64,000 bases of DNA from VBAS01 sp963773465 (GTDB lineage: Bacteria > Bacteroidota > Bacteroidia > Chitinophagales > Chitinophagaceae), in contig CAVZBF010000001.1 in the NCBI GenBank assembly GCA_963773465.1, positions 1,364,001 through 1,428,000 of the forward strand. The letters are read 5' to 3'. Of the stretch, positions 1 to 9,297 are shown one piece after another. Every line of letters begins with the position of its first letter. Within the stretch, counting starts at the first letter, position 1. A model generated the notes under the pieces. It was given only the letters and a program-made list of their open reading frames with translations. It searched no databases and was not told the DNA's origin. The translations under genes were made by a program, and so were the position numbers.

Positions 1-981
1 GATATTAATGAAAGTCCCAACCTTGCCCGGACATCAGCGGATTCAATTATCAATAGTGTCATCATACCCGATCTGGTCAAAGCAAATGATTTGGTAGATA
101 AATCATCTACCAATGTGTTTGAACTAAATACAGGTGGAATACTCGCAACGCTTGCCGATGTTTATTTATGGAAGAAAGATTACACAAATGTATTGACCAC
201 TATCGATAAACTTATTGCACTTAACAGGTATGCATTGACACCCTCTACTTCCGTTTTTACAAGTTACAAGGATATGATCGTTACAGGGACCTCTAAAGAG
301 AGTATCTGGACATTGAATTGGGATTACCTGGTTGATGGCGGAAATGGGATCGGCGGTAAGATCGGATCTTCTGATCAAACTTCAAATTTTTATATCGATA
401 GTATTCCTTTGCTGAGATGGGAAACCAACAAGCAAGATATCAGGCGTGGTATTACGTATGATACAACAATTGCAAACGCTTTACAAAGAGTAATACAGAT
501 ATGGAAATTCTATCCACTGGATGGTGCCGGCAAACCTGTTGTGCCCAGCCGTGCTCAAAACCAGGTTCGGTTACTTTTATACCGTTGGGCTGATATTTTA
601 TTGATGCGTGCAGAAGCCCTCAACTGGAAGAATAATGATAAAGTTGGAGCCACTGCAATTGTTAACCAGATCCGCACAAGAGCAAAAGCAGGAAATTTAA
701 ATCCTGCGAATTATAATAACCTGGCTACTCAGCTCGATATGGAAACAGCGATATTGGATGAAAGACAATTAGAATTGTTTGCAGAAGGTAAGCGATGGTT
801 TGACCTGGTAAGAACCGGTAGGGTATTGGCGGTTATGGATCCATTGGTTAAAAGAAGGCAATCTTTTTTAGGCATAGGACAAACAGGATTTTCAGATGCA
901 CGTAAAATATTATGGCCTATTTCCAGGGATGCATTAAATAAAGATCCGTTACTGATACAAAATCCTCCTTATTCAGATTAA
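1..981 (+). CDS. SusD/RagB-family outer-membrane nutrient-binding lipoprotein (5' partial)
   Basis: C-terminal 326 residues of a SusD/RagB protein; the frame is open to base 1, so the start lies before the window. Such proteins sit on the outer surface and cap the SusC porin, binding oligosaccharides for import. Visible family signatures are YRWADILLMRAEALNW, the helical stretch DERQLELFAEGKRWFDLVR, and a C-terminus of the type WPISRDALNKDP followed by a short PPY tail. Its SusC partner should lie just upstream, outside the window. A FAS1 lipoprotein follows after 27 bases, so the two are probably co-transcribed. No frameshift is seen in this part. Confidence 0.93.
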   Translation, partial: DINESPNLARTSADSIINSVIIPDLVKANDLVDKSSTNVFELNTGGILATLADVYLWKKDYTNVLTTIDKLIALNRYALTPSTSVFTSYKDMIVTGTSKESIWTLNWDYLVDGGNGIGGKIGSSDQTSNFYIDSIPLLRWETNKQDIRRGITYDTTIANALQRVIQIWKFYPLDGAGKPVVPSRAQNQVRLLLYRWADILLMRAEALNWKNNDKVGATAIVNQIRTRAKAGNLNPANYNNLATQLDMETAILDERQLELFAEGKRWFDLVRTGRVLAVMDPLVKRRQSFLGIGQTGFSDARKILWPISRDALNKDPLLIQNPPYSD

Positions 982-1008
982 GTACACCACGACTTAAAAA
1001 AAGAAATT

Positions 1009-1743
1009 ATGAAAGCAATAATAAAACATAAACTAATCTACTATAGCATCGGTATTTGTATTGCAGCAGTTTTGTTCACGGGTTGCAGAAAACTTTTCGG
1101 ATTGGAAAATCAGAAAAATGAAGATCACCCTACTACTACAATTGACCCGCACATTAATATGAGTGCATGGGATTTTTTAAAGCTTCGTGCATTAGGTCCT
1201 TCTACTTCGCCTAACGATACAATTTTTAAACGCATGTACCAGGCTATTGTATATTCTGGCATTGATACAAGTGAGTACACAAAACCGGGAAGGACTTTTA
1301 TCTTTTTACATAATGATGCCGTCAGGCGATTCAGTAGTGGGACAACCGTTGATACTATCGGTTCTTATTTTGGAAAGTATAAGGTTGGAACACCCCGCGT
1401 ACCTGCTACAAAGTGGGAAGATTATCCAAAAACACAGGTATTGAATTATCTTCTTTCATTAATAGTTCAGGGAGAACATACATTTGAAAATGTAGGGCCT
1501 GATCCGAAATTTGAACATACCCTTTTGCCACCGAATACTGATCCGTTGAATCCGGAAAGCCTTATTGCTTTTCGTGTTATCAATGACAGGGATTCAAGAT
1601 TCCGGATAAATGATTTTCCCGGCAGTGCGGTTCCAACGCCCAACCTGGCTGCGCCGGGAATACAGGCACGTACCGCTGGAATATTATCTACCAATGGCCC
1701 GATCCATGTAATTGACAGAGTACTGTTTTATCAGAAGCAATAA
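1009..1743 (+). CDS. FAS1 (fasciclin)-like domain lipoprotein
   Basis: Predicted lipoprotein of 244 residues. A hydrophobic segment at residues 10-25 ends in the lipobox LFTGC, with Cys at about 26. The C-terminal part ends in GPIHVIDRVLFY, the typical H2-like signature of fasciclin domains, and an upstream segment (TKPGRTFIFLHNDAVRRF) fits the FAS1 start. FAS1 lipoproteins often follow SusC/SusD pairs in Bacteroidota and probably act as surface glycan-binding or adhesion proteins; the exact ligand is unknown. It closes the operon with the SusD gene and is followed by a strong terminator. The domain call rests on motif recognition only. Confidence 0.7.
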   Translation: MKAIIKHKLIYYSIGICIAAVLFTGCRKLFGLENQKNEDHPTTTIDPHINMSAWDFLKLRALGPSTSPNDTIFKRMYQAIVYSGIDTSEYTKPGRTFIFLHNDAVRRFSSGTTVDTIGSYFGKYKVGTPRVPATKWEDYPKTQVLNYLLSLIVQGEHTFENVGPDPKFEHTLLPPNTDPLNPESLIAFRVINDRDSRFRINDFPGSAVPTPNLAAPGIQARTAGILSTNGPIHVIDRVLFYQKQ

Positions 1744-1766
1744 CAATGGTACAGATATAAGAAATG

Positions 1767-1799
1767 ATCGCAGGATAATTTATTCTGCGATATTTTTTT
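1767..1799 (+). terminator. Rho-independent terminator after the FAS1 lipoprotein gene
   Basis: Arms ATCGCAG (1767-1773) and CTGCGAT (1785-1791) pair perfectly and can be extended inward by A-T pairs. A run of seven T follows at 1793-1799. It lies 23 bases after the stop of the FAS1 gene and before the GH95 start at 1830. Confidence 0.8.
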
Positions 1800-1829
1800 A
1801 AACAATAGATAAGTGGTGATTACCTAAAC

Positions 1830-4388
1830 ATGAAAGGACTTTCGTTTATAGTATTACTGTTGTTATCGGAGGCAGCCATTGCGCAAATACAAGTTAATGA
1901 TCCCAACTTAAAACTATGGTATAATAAACCTGCTACTATATGGGAAGAAGCATTACCACTTGGCAATGCAAAAACAGGAGCAATGGTTTTTGGAGGAATT
2001 GCAAAAGAAAGATTCCAGTTAAATGATAATACATTATGGTCGGGCTATCCAAATCCAGGCAATAATCCTGATGCTCCAAAATATTTACCTGTTGTAAGAG
2101 AATTAATTTTTGCAGGTAATTATGATAGTGCAGCTGCTGTATGGAAAGAAAAATGCAGGGACCTTATTCTGCAAGATATTTACCATTGGCTGATCTGTGG
2201 ATACAAAACCAGTTAAACGATACTGTTACTTCTTCTTATTATCGTGATCTTGATCTGAATAATGCAATTGCAACAGTAAAATATACGATCAAAGGAGTTA
2301 CTTATACACGGGAAACATTTATCAGTCATCCTGATAAAGTAATGATCATACGGATCACTGCTGATAAAAAAGGAGCCATGAATTTTACCACTTCTCTTAC
2401 AAGTAAATTAAAATATCAAACGACAGCGGTTAGCAATACTCAATTATTGCTAAAAGGAAAAGCCCCAAAATATGTTGCCAACGTGACTATGAACCAAACA
2501 GGTAGTATATGATGAAGTCGGAAGGAATGAATTTTGAAGTGCATGTAAAATTGGTAGCAGAAGGTGGAACAATAAGACAACAAAACAATGAACTGATTGT
2601 AACGAATGCAAATGCAGTTACCATTTATCTTTCTGAAGCAACGAGTTTTAATGGATTTAATAAATCGCCGGGAAAAGAAGGAAAAGATCCGTCTGTTGAA
2701 GCGAAAGCAAATCTCAATAAAGCATTAAAAAAATCATTTGCTCAATTAAAAGCTGCACATATCAAAGATTACCAATCATTATTTAAAAGAGTTGAATTAA
2801 ATCTTGGAGTTGATCTACAAAAAACAAAACAACCTACTGATGAAAGATTAAAACAATATGCAGCTTCACCTGACGATTATCAACTGCAAACATTGTATTA
2901 CCAGTTTGGAAGATATTTGATGATCGCTTCTTCAAGACCAGGTTCACGGCCAACAAACTGCAGGGTATCTGGAATGATCATGTACAACCACCCTGGGGCA
3001 GTAACTATACAACCAACATCAATACCGAAATGAATTACTGGCTGGCAGAGAATACCAATCTTTCCGAATGTCATCAGCCATTATTTGATTTTATGAAAGA
3101 ACTGGCAGTGAATGGAGCAGTAACGGCAAAAACAAATTATAATATCAATGAAGGATGGGTAACACATCATAATTCTGATCTCTGGGCAAAAACATCACCG
3201 CCGGGTGGGCAAGGTTGGAATGATCCGAGAGCAATGCCTCGCTGGAGTTGCTGGCCAATGGCTGGTGCATGGTTCAGCACACATTTATGGGAGCATTATT
3301 TATTTACAGGCGATAAAAAATTTTTAAAAGAAGAAGCGTATCCATTAATGAAAGGCGCAGCACAATTTCTCTTGCATTGGCTGATCGAAGATCCGAAATC
3401 TGGGTTATCTGGTCACCAATCCATCTACTTCTCCTGAAAATACAATGAAGATAAATGGAAAAGAATACCAGGTTGAGTATGGCAAGTACCATGGATATGT
3501 CCATCATCCGTGAATTGTTTACAGCTGTTATTAAATCGGCTGATATTTTAAAAATGGATATTGATTTCAGGAATGAATTAATAAAAGCAAAAGAAAAATT
3601 ATATCCTTATTCATATTGGTCAGTATGGTCAGTTGCAGGAATGGTTCAAAGATTGGGATGATCCGAATGACAAGCATCGGCATCTTTCTCATTTGTTTGG
3701 ATTATATCCGGGGAGCCAGATCACATTGAGCACAACTCCTGAATTGGCGGCTGCTGCAAAACAATCACTTATTCATCGTGGAGATGTAAGTACAGGTTGG
3801 TATATGGCGTGGAAGATAAACTGGTGGGCAAGATTGCAGGATGGCGATCATGCATATAAAATTTTAAGTGATGCATTTACTTATATCAATCCCACTGAAG
3901 TAAGAGAAGTAATGGGTGGCGGCGGCACCTATCCGAATTTATTTGATGCACATCCTCCTTTTCAGATCGATGGAAATTTTGGAGCAACGGCAGGCATTAC
4001 CGAAATGCTTTTGCAAAGTCATAATGGAGAAATTGCATTATTACCTGCATTGCCTTCTGCATGGAAAAACGGATCTGTAAAAGGAATTAAAGCAAGAGGA
4101 AATTTTACGTTGATCATAAACTGGAAGGATGGAAAATTAACACAGGCAAAAATTTATTCAGCTAATGGTGGAAATTGCAGGGTCAGTTCATTGCAACCTG
4201 TAAAAGTAGTTGAAGTAAAATCAAAACAAGCAGAAGGAGTTAATTCAAATGAATTGAATACTGTTTATGGCAATCCGCCGTATCAAAAAAATGAAAAGGC
4301 AAAATTGGTTGAATTGAATATTCCAAAGCGTTATACAATTGATTTTATAACTGAAAAAGGGAAAACTTATACAATCGTTCCATTATAA
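1830..4388 (+). pseudogene. GH95 family glycosidase (alpha-L-fucosidase/alpha-L-galactosidase type), interrupted by about six frameshifts
   Basis: Read across frames this is one GH95 protein of about 850 residues with an N-terminal signal peptide ending near AIAQIQ. GH95 enzymes remove terminal alpha-1,2-L-fucose or alpha-L-galactose by inversion. Motifs in order are EEALPLGNAKTGAMVFGG, ERFQLNDNTLWSG, NTEMNYW, HRHLSHLFGLYPG and QIDGNFGATAG, the last holding the conserved Asp of the active-site loop. Frame changes fall near 2150 (an A run), 2505, 2941-2948, 3400, 3480 and 3635. Sequence on both sides of each matches the family, and I saw no substitution nonsense codon. Sequencing indels are the simplest cause; real decay is possible. 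The stop TAA overlaps the ATG of the GH31 gene, implying translational coupling. Confidence 0.85.
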
Positions 4389-6577
4389 TGATAAACCTGT
4401 TCCGTCATAGAAGTTTTTTAGTGGTTTCATGGATGCTCTGGGTTCATGTTGTAACAGCGCAGAACTCACCACTCACCATCAACTCCCGATAGCTATCGGG
4501 ACATCACTCTCCTGGACGGAAGTAGCACCCGGAGTATGGAAAGGAATTATTGGAAAACCTGAAGATTATAATTTATTAACGGCTTCCGGCCCAATACCAA
4601 ATAAAGAAGCTTTATCAAAAATGGCAGCAGCAGTTTTTCCGCTTTCTCAAAATGATATTGCAGGAACGATCAATGATGGCAAAACCTATTTACGTTTCCC
4701 TTTAGAAAAAGAAGAACAGCTTTATGGCTTTGGATTAAATTTTCAAACCGTACACCAGCGGGGAAAGATATTGCAATTGCACATGGATCATTATGGCGGA
4801 AGAGATAATGGCCGAACACATGCACCTGTTCCTTTTTATGTTTCTTCAAAAGGATATGGTGTATTTATTAATTCTGCAAGATATATTACTGTATATGCAG
4901 GAAGCGGTGTTCGAAAAGACAGTAAAGATCCTCCGGTTGAAAAAGATCGCAATACCGATAAAACATGGAGTTCACGTCCTTATTCTGATGCAGTAGAAAT
5001 TATTAGTTCCTGCAGCAGGAGTGGAAGTATATGTATTTGCAGGACCAACAACATTGGATGCAGTGCGCCGGTTTAATTTATTCAATGGTGGTGGTGTGTT
5101 GCCACCACGCTGGGGTTTGGGTTTTACACAAAGAGTAAGATCATTATTTACTGCTGATGAAGTAAAAGCAGAAGCGGATGCTTTTAAAGAAAAAGGTTAT
5201 CCGCTCGATTTTATTGGCTTGGAACCTGGCTGGCAAAGCAAATCATATCCCGGAACTTTTGAATGGGATAAAAAACGTTATCCTGAACCGGCAAAATTTG
5301 TAAAAGAAATGATGGATAGAAATATCCGTTTGAATTTGTGGATCAATCCTTATGTTTCGAAGCAAGCTTCGTTTTATAAAAGCATTACACCTTATACAGG
5401 TTCACATACAGTGTGGGTAGGAGAGGTGCCCGATTTCAACTATTCCCGAGGCAAGAAAAATTTTCTTTGGTCAATTGCAAAAAGACCAGGTTGATATTGG
5501 CGTGAGCGGATATAAGATCGATGAAGTGGATGGATATGATCATTATCTCTGGCCCGATGTGGCGACTTTTCCTTCGGGAATAAGTGCCGAACAAATGCGA
5601 CAGACTTATGGCGTGCTGGCGATGCGGTATAGCTGCTGAATTGTTTCATCAAAAAAATCAACGGACCTATGGACTGGTTCGTGCAAACAATGGCGGCGGC
5701 GTTTCTTTTCCATTATGTTATTTACAATGATTATTATAATCATGAAGATTTTATCACAGCACTGATCAATAGCGGATTTGCCGGAGTGTTATGGACGCCG
5801 GAAGCAAGAGCTTCCAAAACAGGTGAAGAATGGTTGCGGCGTTTTCAAACAGTTATTTTTTCCCCGATGGCGATGATCAATGCATGGTCAAGTGGAACAA
5901 AACCCTGGTCATATCCTGAAGTAGCGGAGCAGGTAAAACAATTGGCTTTGCTGCGTATGCAAATGATGCCTTACTGGTATACTGAATTTGCAAAATATCA
6001 TTTTGAAGGAACACCGCGTATTCAGGGGAATGGCACTGGAAGAAGGATTTAAACAGGAAGTAAAAAAAGAAGCCGGCAATACCAACCTTGAAGAAAATCC
6101 ATATGCAGAAGCAACAAGTAAAGAAATAAAAGATCAGTATATGGCTGGTGAATATTTATTGGTTGCTCCTTTGTTTACCGGGCAAACAACACGTAAAGTT
6201 GTTTTGCCAAAAGGCAAATGGTATGATTTCTATACCGGTGAATATGCAGGTGATGGTGAAGTGATCACCGTTACGCCAGGGTTGGATAAAATTCCTGTGT
6301 ATGTAAAAGATGGCGGCATCATTCCAATGATGAAGCCAATGCTGCATGCACCAAAAGCAGGTGAGAAAGTAGATATTGAAATAAGACATTATGGAGAAAA
6401 GCCCGGCAAATATTTATTATATGATGATGATGGAGAAACATTCAATTATGAAAAAGGATCATTTAGCATGGCGAACGATAACGGTTGAAAAAGATAAAAA
6501 AGGAAAATGGAAAGGAACTATATCTGCTGCCTGAAAATAATAAGCCGAATACAATAGGAAATGTTACATGGAAATTT
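4388..6577 (+). pseudogene. GH31 family alpha-glycosidase (alpha-galactosidase/xylosidase-like), frameshifted
   Basis: The ATG at 4388 overlaps the GH95 stop and gives a good signal peptide (MINLFRHRSFLVVSWM..., ending VVTAQN), better than the later in-frame ATG at 4429. GH31 motifs are EQLYGFGLNFQTV, GLEPGWQSKSYPG, GYKIDEVDGYDHY (about 5508-5546, probable nucleophile Asp), INSGFAGVLWTPEARAS (acid/base region) and GEYLLVAPLFTG. Frames change near 4480, 5005, 5460, 5605-5640, 5700, 6000-6040 and 6530, with homology continuing each time. The canonical W-x-G-D of the acid/base loop reads W-T-P-E, as in non-glucosidase GH31 branches, so specificity is open. An 18-bp palindrome lies exactly at the first shift. 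The 3' limit is uncertain because the frame runs into the next gene. Confidence 0.82.
4484..4501. repeat. Palindrome TCCCGATAGCTATCGGGA inside the GH31 5' region
   Basis: A perfect 18-bp palindrome lies just after the signal-peptide codons of the GH31 gene, where the signal-peptide frame meets a stop codon within the palindrome (TAG) and the enzyme frame continues one register away. A near copy, CCCGGTAGCTATCGGG, occurs at 12427-12442 between two other genes. This looks like a dispersed small palindromic element. Confidence 0.7.
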
Positions 6578-7699
6578 ATGTCGGCTCCCGCTGTTCCATT
6601 GTCATCTTTTTTTAAAAAAGATGTAATAAAAGTATTGAAGAATAAAATTCTTTCAGAAGCTGAAGAAGCATTGAAACAGCAGCCAGTTACAGTTACAGCG
6701 CAAAGTTCTCCAGAAGTGCAGGTGGCAAACATGATTTCTTTAGTGAAGGCGATTACTGGTGGCCCAATCCTGTAAGTGCTGACAGTCCTTACATACAAAA
6801 AGATGGCATGACAAACCCGGATAATTTTGTTGCGCATCGCCATGCAATGATCCGTTTCAGCCGTTTGATGGGTGCATTGGCTTCTGCTTACAAGATACCG
6901 GTGATGAAAAATATGTGCGTCATGCATTGAAACATTGCAAAGCATGGTTTGTCGATACGGCAACAATGATGAATCCGCATTTGCTATATGCACAAGCTAT
7001 TAAAGGAAGATTTACGGGCAGAGGTATTGGTATCATTGATGCTATTCAGTTAATGGAAGTGGTACAGGCATTAACTGCTATGCAGAATTCACCGGCTATG
7101 GATAAAACAGTATTGACTGGGATAAAAAAATGGTTTGATCAATTTTTCAATGGCTCACAACACATAAATATGGAAAAGATGAAATGAATGCCGCAAACAA
7201 TCATGGTACTTGCTGGGTGATGCAGGTAGCGGCATTTGCAAAATTTACCGGCAATCAATCATCTCATAGAATTTTGCAGGGATCGTTATAAAAATGTTTT
7301 ACTGCCAAACCAGATGGCAGCAGATGGAAGCTTTCCGCAGGAGTTGCGAAGAACAAAACCTATGGCTATTCCATTTTCAATCTTGATGCAATGGCAACCA
7401 TTTGCCAGATTGCTTTCATCTGAAAAAGACAATCTGTGGAATATCAAACAGCCGATGGAAGATCAATTAAAAAAGGGATTGAATATTTATATCCATTTAT
7501 TGCCGATAAAACTAAATGGCCGCATAAGCAGGATGTAATGTATTGGGAAAACTGGCCGGTGGCACAACCTTTTTTATTATTTGGCGCCGATGCATTTAAG
7601 AATAAAGAATGGTTTGATACATGGAAAAAATTGGATCATTCGCCAACGGTTGAAGAAGTGATCAGGAATTTACCGGTGAGAAATCCTTTGATATGGTGA
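6578..7699 (+). pseudogene. Alginate-lyase-family protein (PF05426, alpha/alpha-toroid polysaccharide lyase-like), frameshifted
   Basis: Read across frames, the product matches the Pfam Alginate_lyase family of (alpha/alpha) toroid lyases, which cleave uronate-containing chains by beta-elimination (PL5- or PL38-like). Motifs are GGKHDFFSEGDYWWPNP, DGMTNPDNFVAHRHAMIRF, NPHLLYAQAIKG, GRGIGIIDAIQL and NNHGTCWVMQVAAF, whose Asn-His pair matches the catalytic N-H of PL5 enzymes. Frames change near 6735, 6880, 7160, 7250, 7350 and 7430. No signal peptide is visible: the frame joins the GH31 C-terminus (TIGNVTWKFM) straight to SAPAVPLSSFF, so either bases are missing or the two are fused. A full paralogue lies at 50273-51472. 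Substrate is unknown; alginate should not be assumed. Confidence 0.75.
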
Positions 7700-7706
7700 G
7701 GCTTGT

Positions 7707-7758
7707 TGAATAGCGAACAGAACGCACAAGAGTGCGACGCAACGGAAGTTGACCAGGG
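7707..7758. repeat. Dispersed hairpin repeat (CGCAC/GTGCG type), copy 1
   Basis: Contains GAATAGCGAACAGAACGCAC, then AAGAGTGCGACGCAACGGAA, with the hairpin CGCAC-AAGA-GTGCG. A close inverted copy is at 32648-32690 and a modified copy at 15220-15296. It fills most of the gap between the PF05426 gene and GH88. Confidence 0.6.
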
Positions 7759-7801
7759 AACTGAAGCTTGAAACATAATTTATCTATTCGAAATCAAAAG
7801 T

Positions 7802-9047
7802 ATGAAACAAAAAATCATTAGCAGTGTTTTGGCAATAGGGGTCCTGATGTTGGCCGGGCAAGCACAAAACATTCAATTGTCTAAAGTCTTTGCTGATGCA
7901 GAAAAGCAAACACAACTAATGCTGCAGGAAATTCCAAAAGCTAAATCAGCTAATGCCGATCTTGTATCACCCCGTACTTTAAATAAAGGCGAATTAAAAT
8001 GGTTGCTTCCCGCGACTGGACAAGCGGTTTTTCCCGGGTGAGCTATGGTTACTGTATGAATACACAGGTAACAATGAATGGAAACAACAGGCAGAAAATT
8101 TTACTGCAAATATGGAAAGGGAAAAAACAAATGGCGGTACACATGATATGGGGTTTAAAGTGTATTGCAGTTTTGGGAACGGGTTTCGATTAACAAATGA
8201 TCAGCATTACAAAGAAGTGATCATTCAATCTGCAAAAACATTATCCACGCGTTTTCGTCCTGTTACAGGAACTATCCGTTCATGGGATCACAGTACAGAT
8301 AAATGGGCGTATCCGGTGATCATTGATAATATGATGAATCTTGAATTGTTATTTGCTGCTACTCAGCTTACCGGTGATTCTTCATTTTACAAAATAGCAG
8401 TGACCCATGCAAACACCACTATGAAAAATCATTATCGTGCTGATAACAGTTCTTATCACGTGGTGGAGTATGATACAGTGACAGGAAAAGTGGTGAAGAA
8501 AAATACACACCAGGGTTATTCACATGAATCAGCCTGGTCAAGAGGGCAGGTGTGGGGATTTTATGGATATACGATGTGTTACCGGTTTACCAAAGACAAA
8601 AAATATTTGGAACAAGCAGAGAAGATAGCTGCTTTTATTCTCGATCATCCCAATATGCCAAAAGACCTGGTTCCTTATTGGGATTTTAATGCGCCCAATA
8701 TTCCCAATGAAGAGAGAGATGCTTCTGCAGCAGCTATACTTGCTTCCGGATTATATGAGTTAAGCACTTATAGTAAAAACGGAAAGCTCTACAGAGAAAA
8801 AGCTGATAAGATCATTGAATCGCTTACTAATAATTATCGTTCAGCTATTGGGGAAAATAAAGGATTTATTCTTTCGCACAGTACAGGTTCAAGGCCTTCG
8901 AATAGCGAAGTGGATGTTCCATTGAGCTATGCAGATTATTATTACCTGGAAGCATTGATTCGATTAAAAAAATTGAAGGATAAGAAAAGTTTAGACCTCA
9001 CCCCAAAGCCCTCTCCAAAGGAGAAGGGATTAAAGTCCGAAGGATGA
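7802..9047 (+). pseudogene. GH88 unsaturated glucuronyl hydrolase, two frameshifts
   Basis: Secreted GH88 enzyme of about 415 residues; the signal peptide ends near AGQAQN. GH88 removes the 4,5-unsaturated uronic acid left at the non-reducing end by polysaccharide lyases, through hydration of the double bond. Motifs: THDMGFKVYCSFG and IDNMMNLELL, carrying the two conserved Asp residues, then THQGYSHESAWSRGQVWG, VPYWDFNAP and ERDASAAAILASG. Frames shift near 8000 (a G run) and near 8030-8038 (TTTTTCCCGGG), with homology intact around both. The last residues (SLDLTPKPSPKEKGLKSEG) are read from a dispersed intergenic repeat, so the original C-terminus was probably a little shorter. It needs a lyase partner, for which this region offers the PF05426 and beta-helix proteins. 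Confidence 0.87.
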
Positions 9048-9125
9048 AAAAAATTAATGAATAGTCTTTCGCTCAATCGGAGTCTTCGAAGTCTCCCCTC
9101 CTTCGGAGGGGATTTAGGGGAGGTC
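8996..9125. repeat. Pair of CTCACCCC/GGGGAGG-type dispersed repeats at the end of the GH88 gene
   Basis: The plus strand shows CCTCACCCCAAAGCCCTCTC with a CCTTTGG-type fold, and about 95 bases later CTCCCCTCCTTCGGAGGGGA followed by TTTAGGGGAGG. The first half is translated as the tail of the GH88 protein. Related CCTCACCCC material flanks a palindrome at 25420-25522. The rest of the gap up to 9297 shows only a short weak hairpin near 9268-9285. Confidence 0.55.
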
Positions 9126-9297
9126 ATAAAAACGTTTGGCAAAAGCAAAAGGACGGATGGAAGCTGGTTGGTAGGCAGGCTGTAAAAATAGCTTAATGAA
9201 AGGCCAGTATTGGAAAAATTTCTATCCCTTCCAGTTCGGAATTTGTAGCGTCAAAGGGATACTGTAACCAGCCAAAACTGGTGAACAACTATACAAA

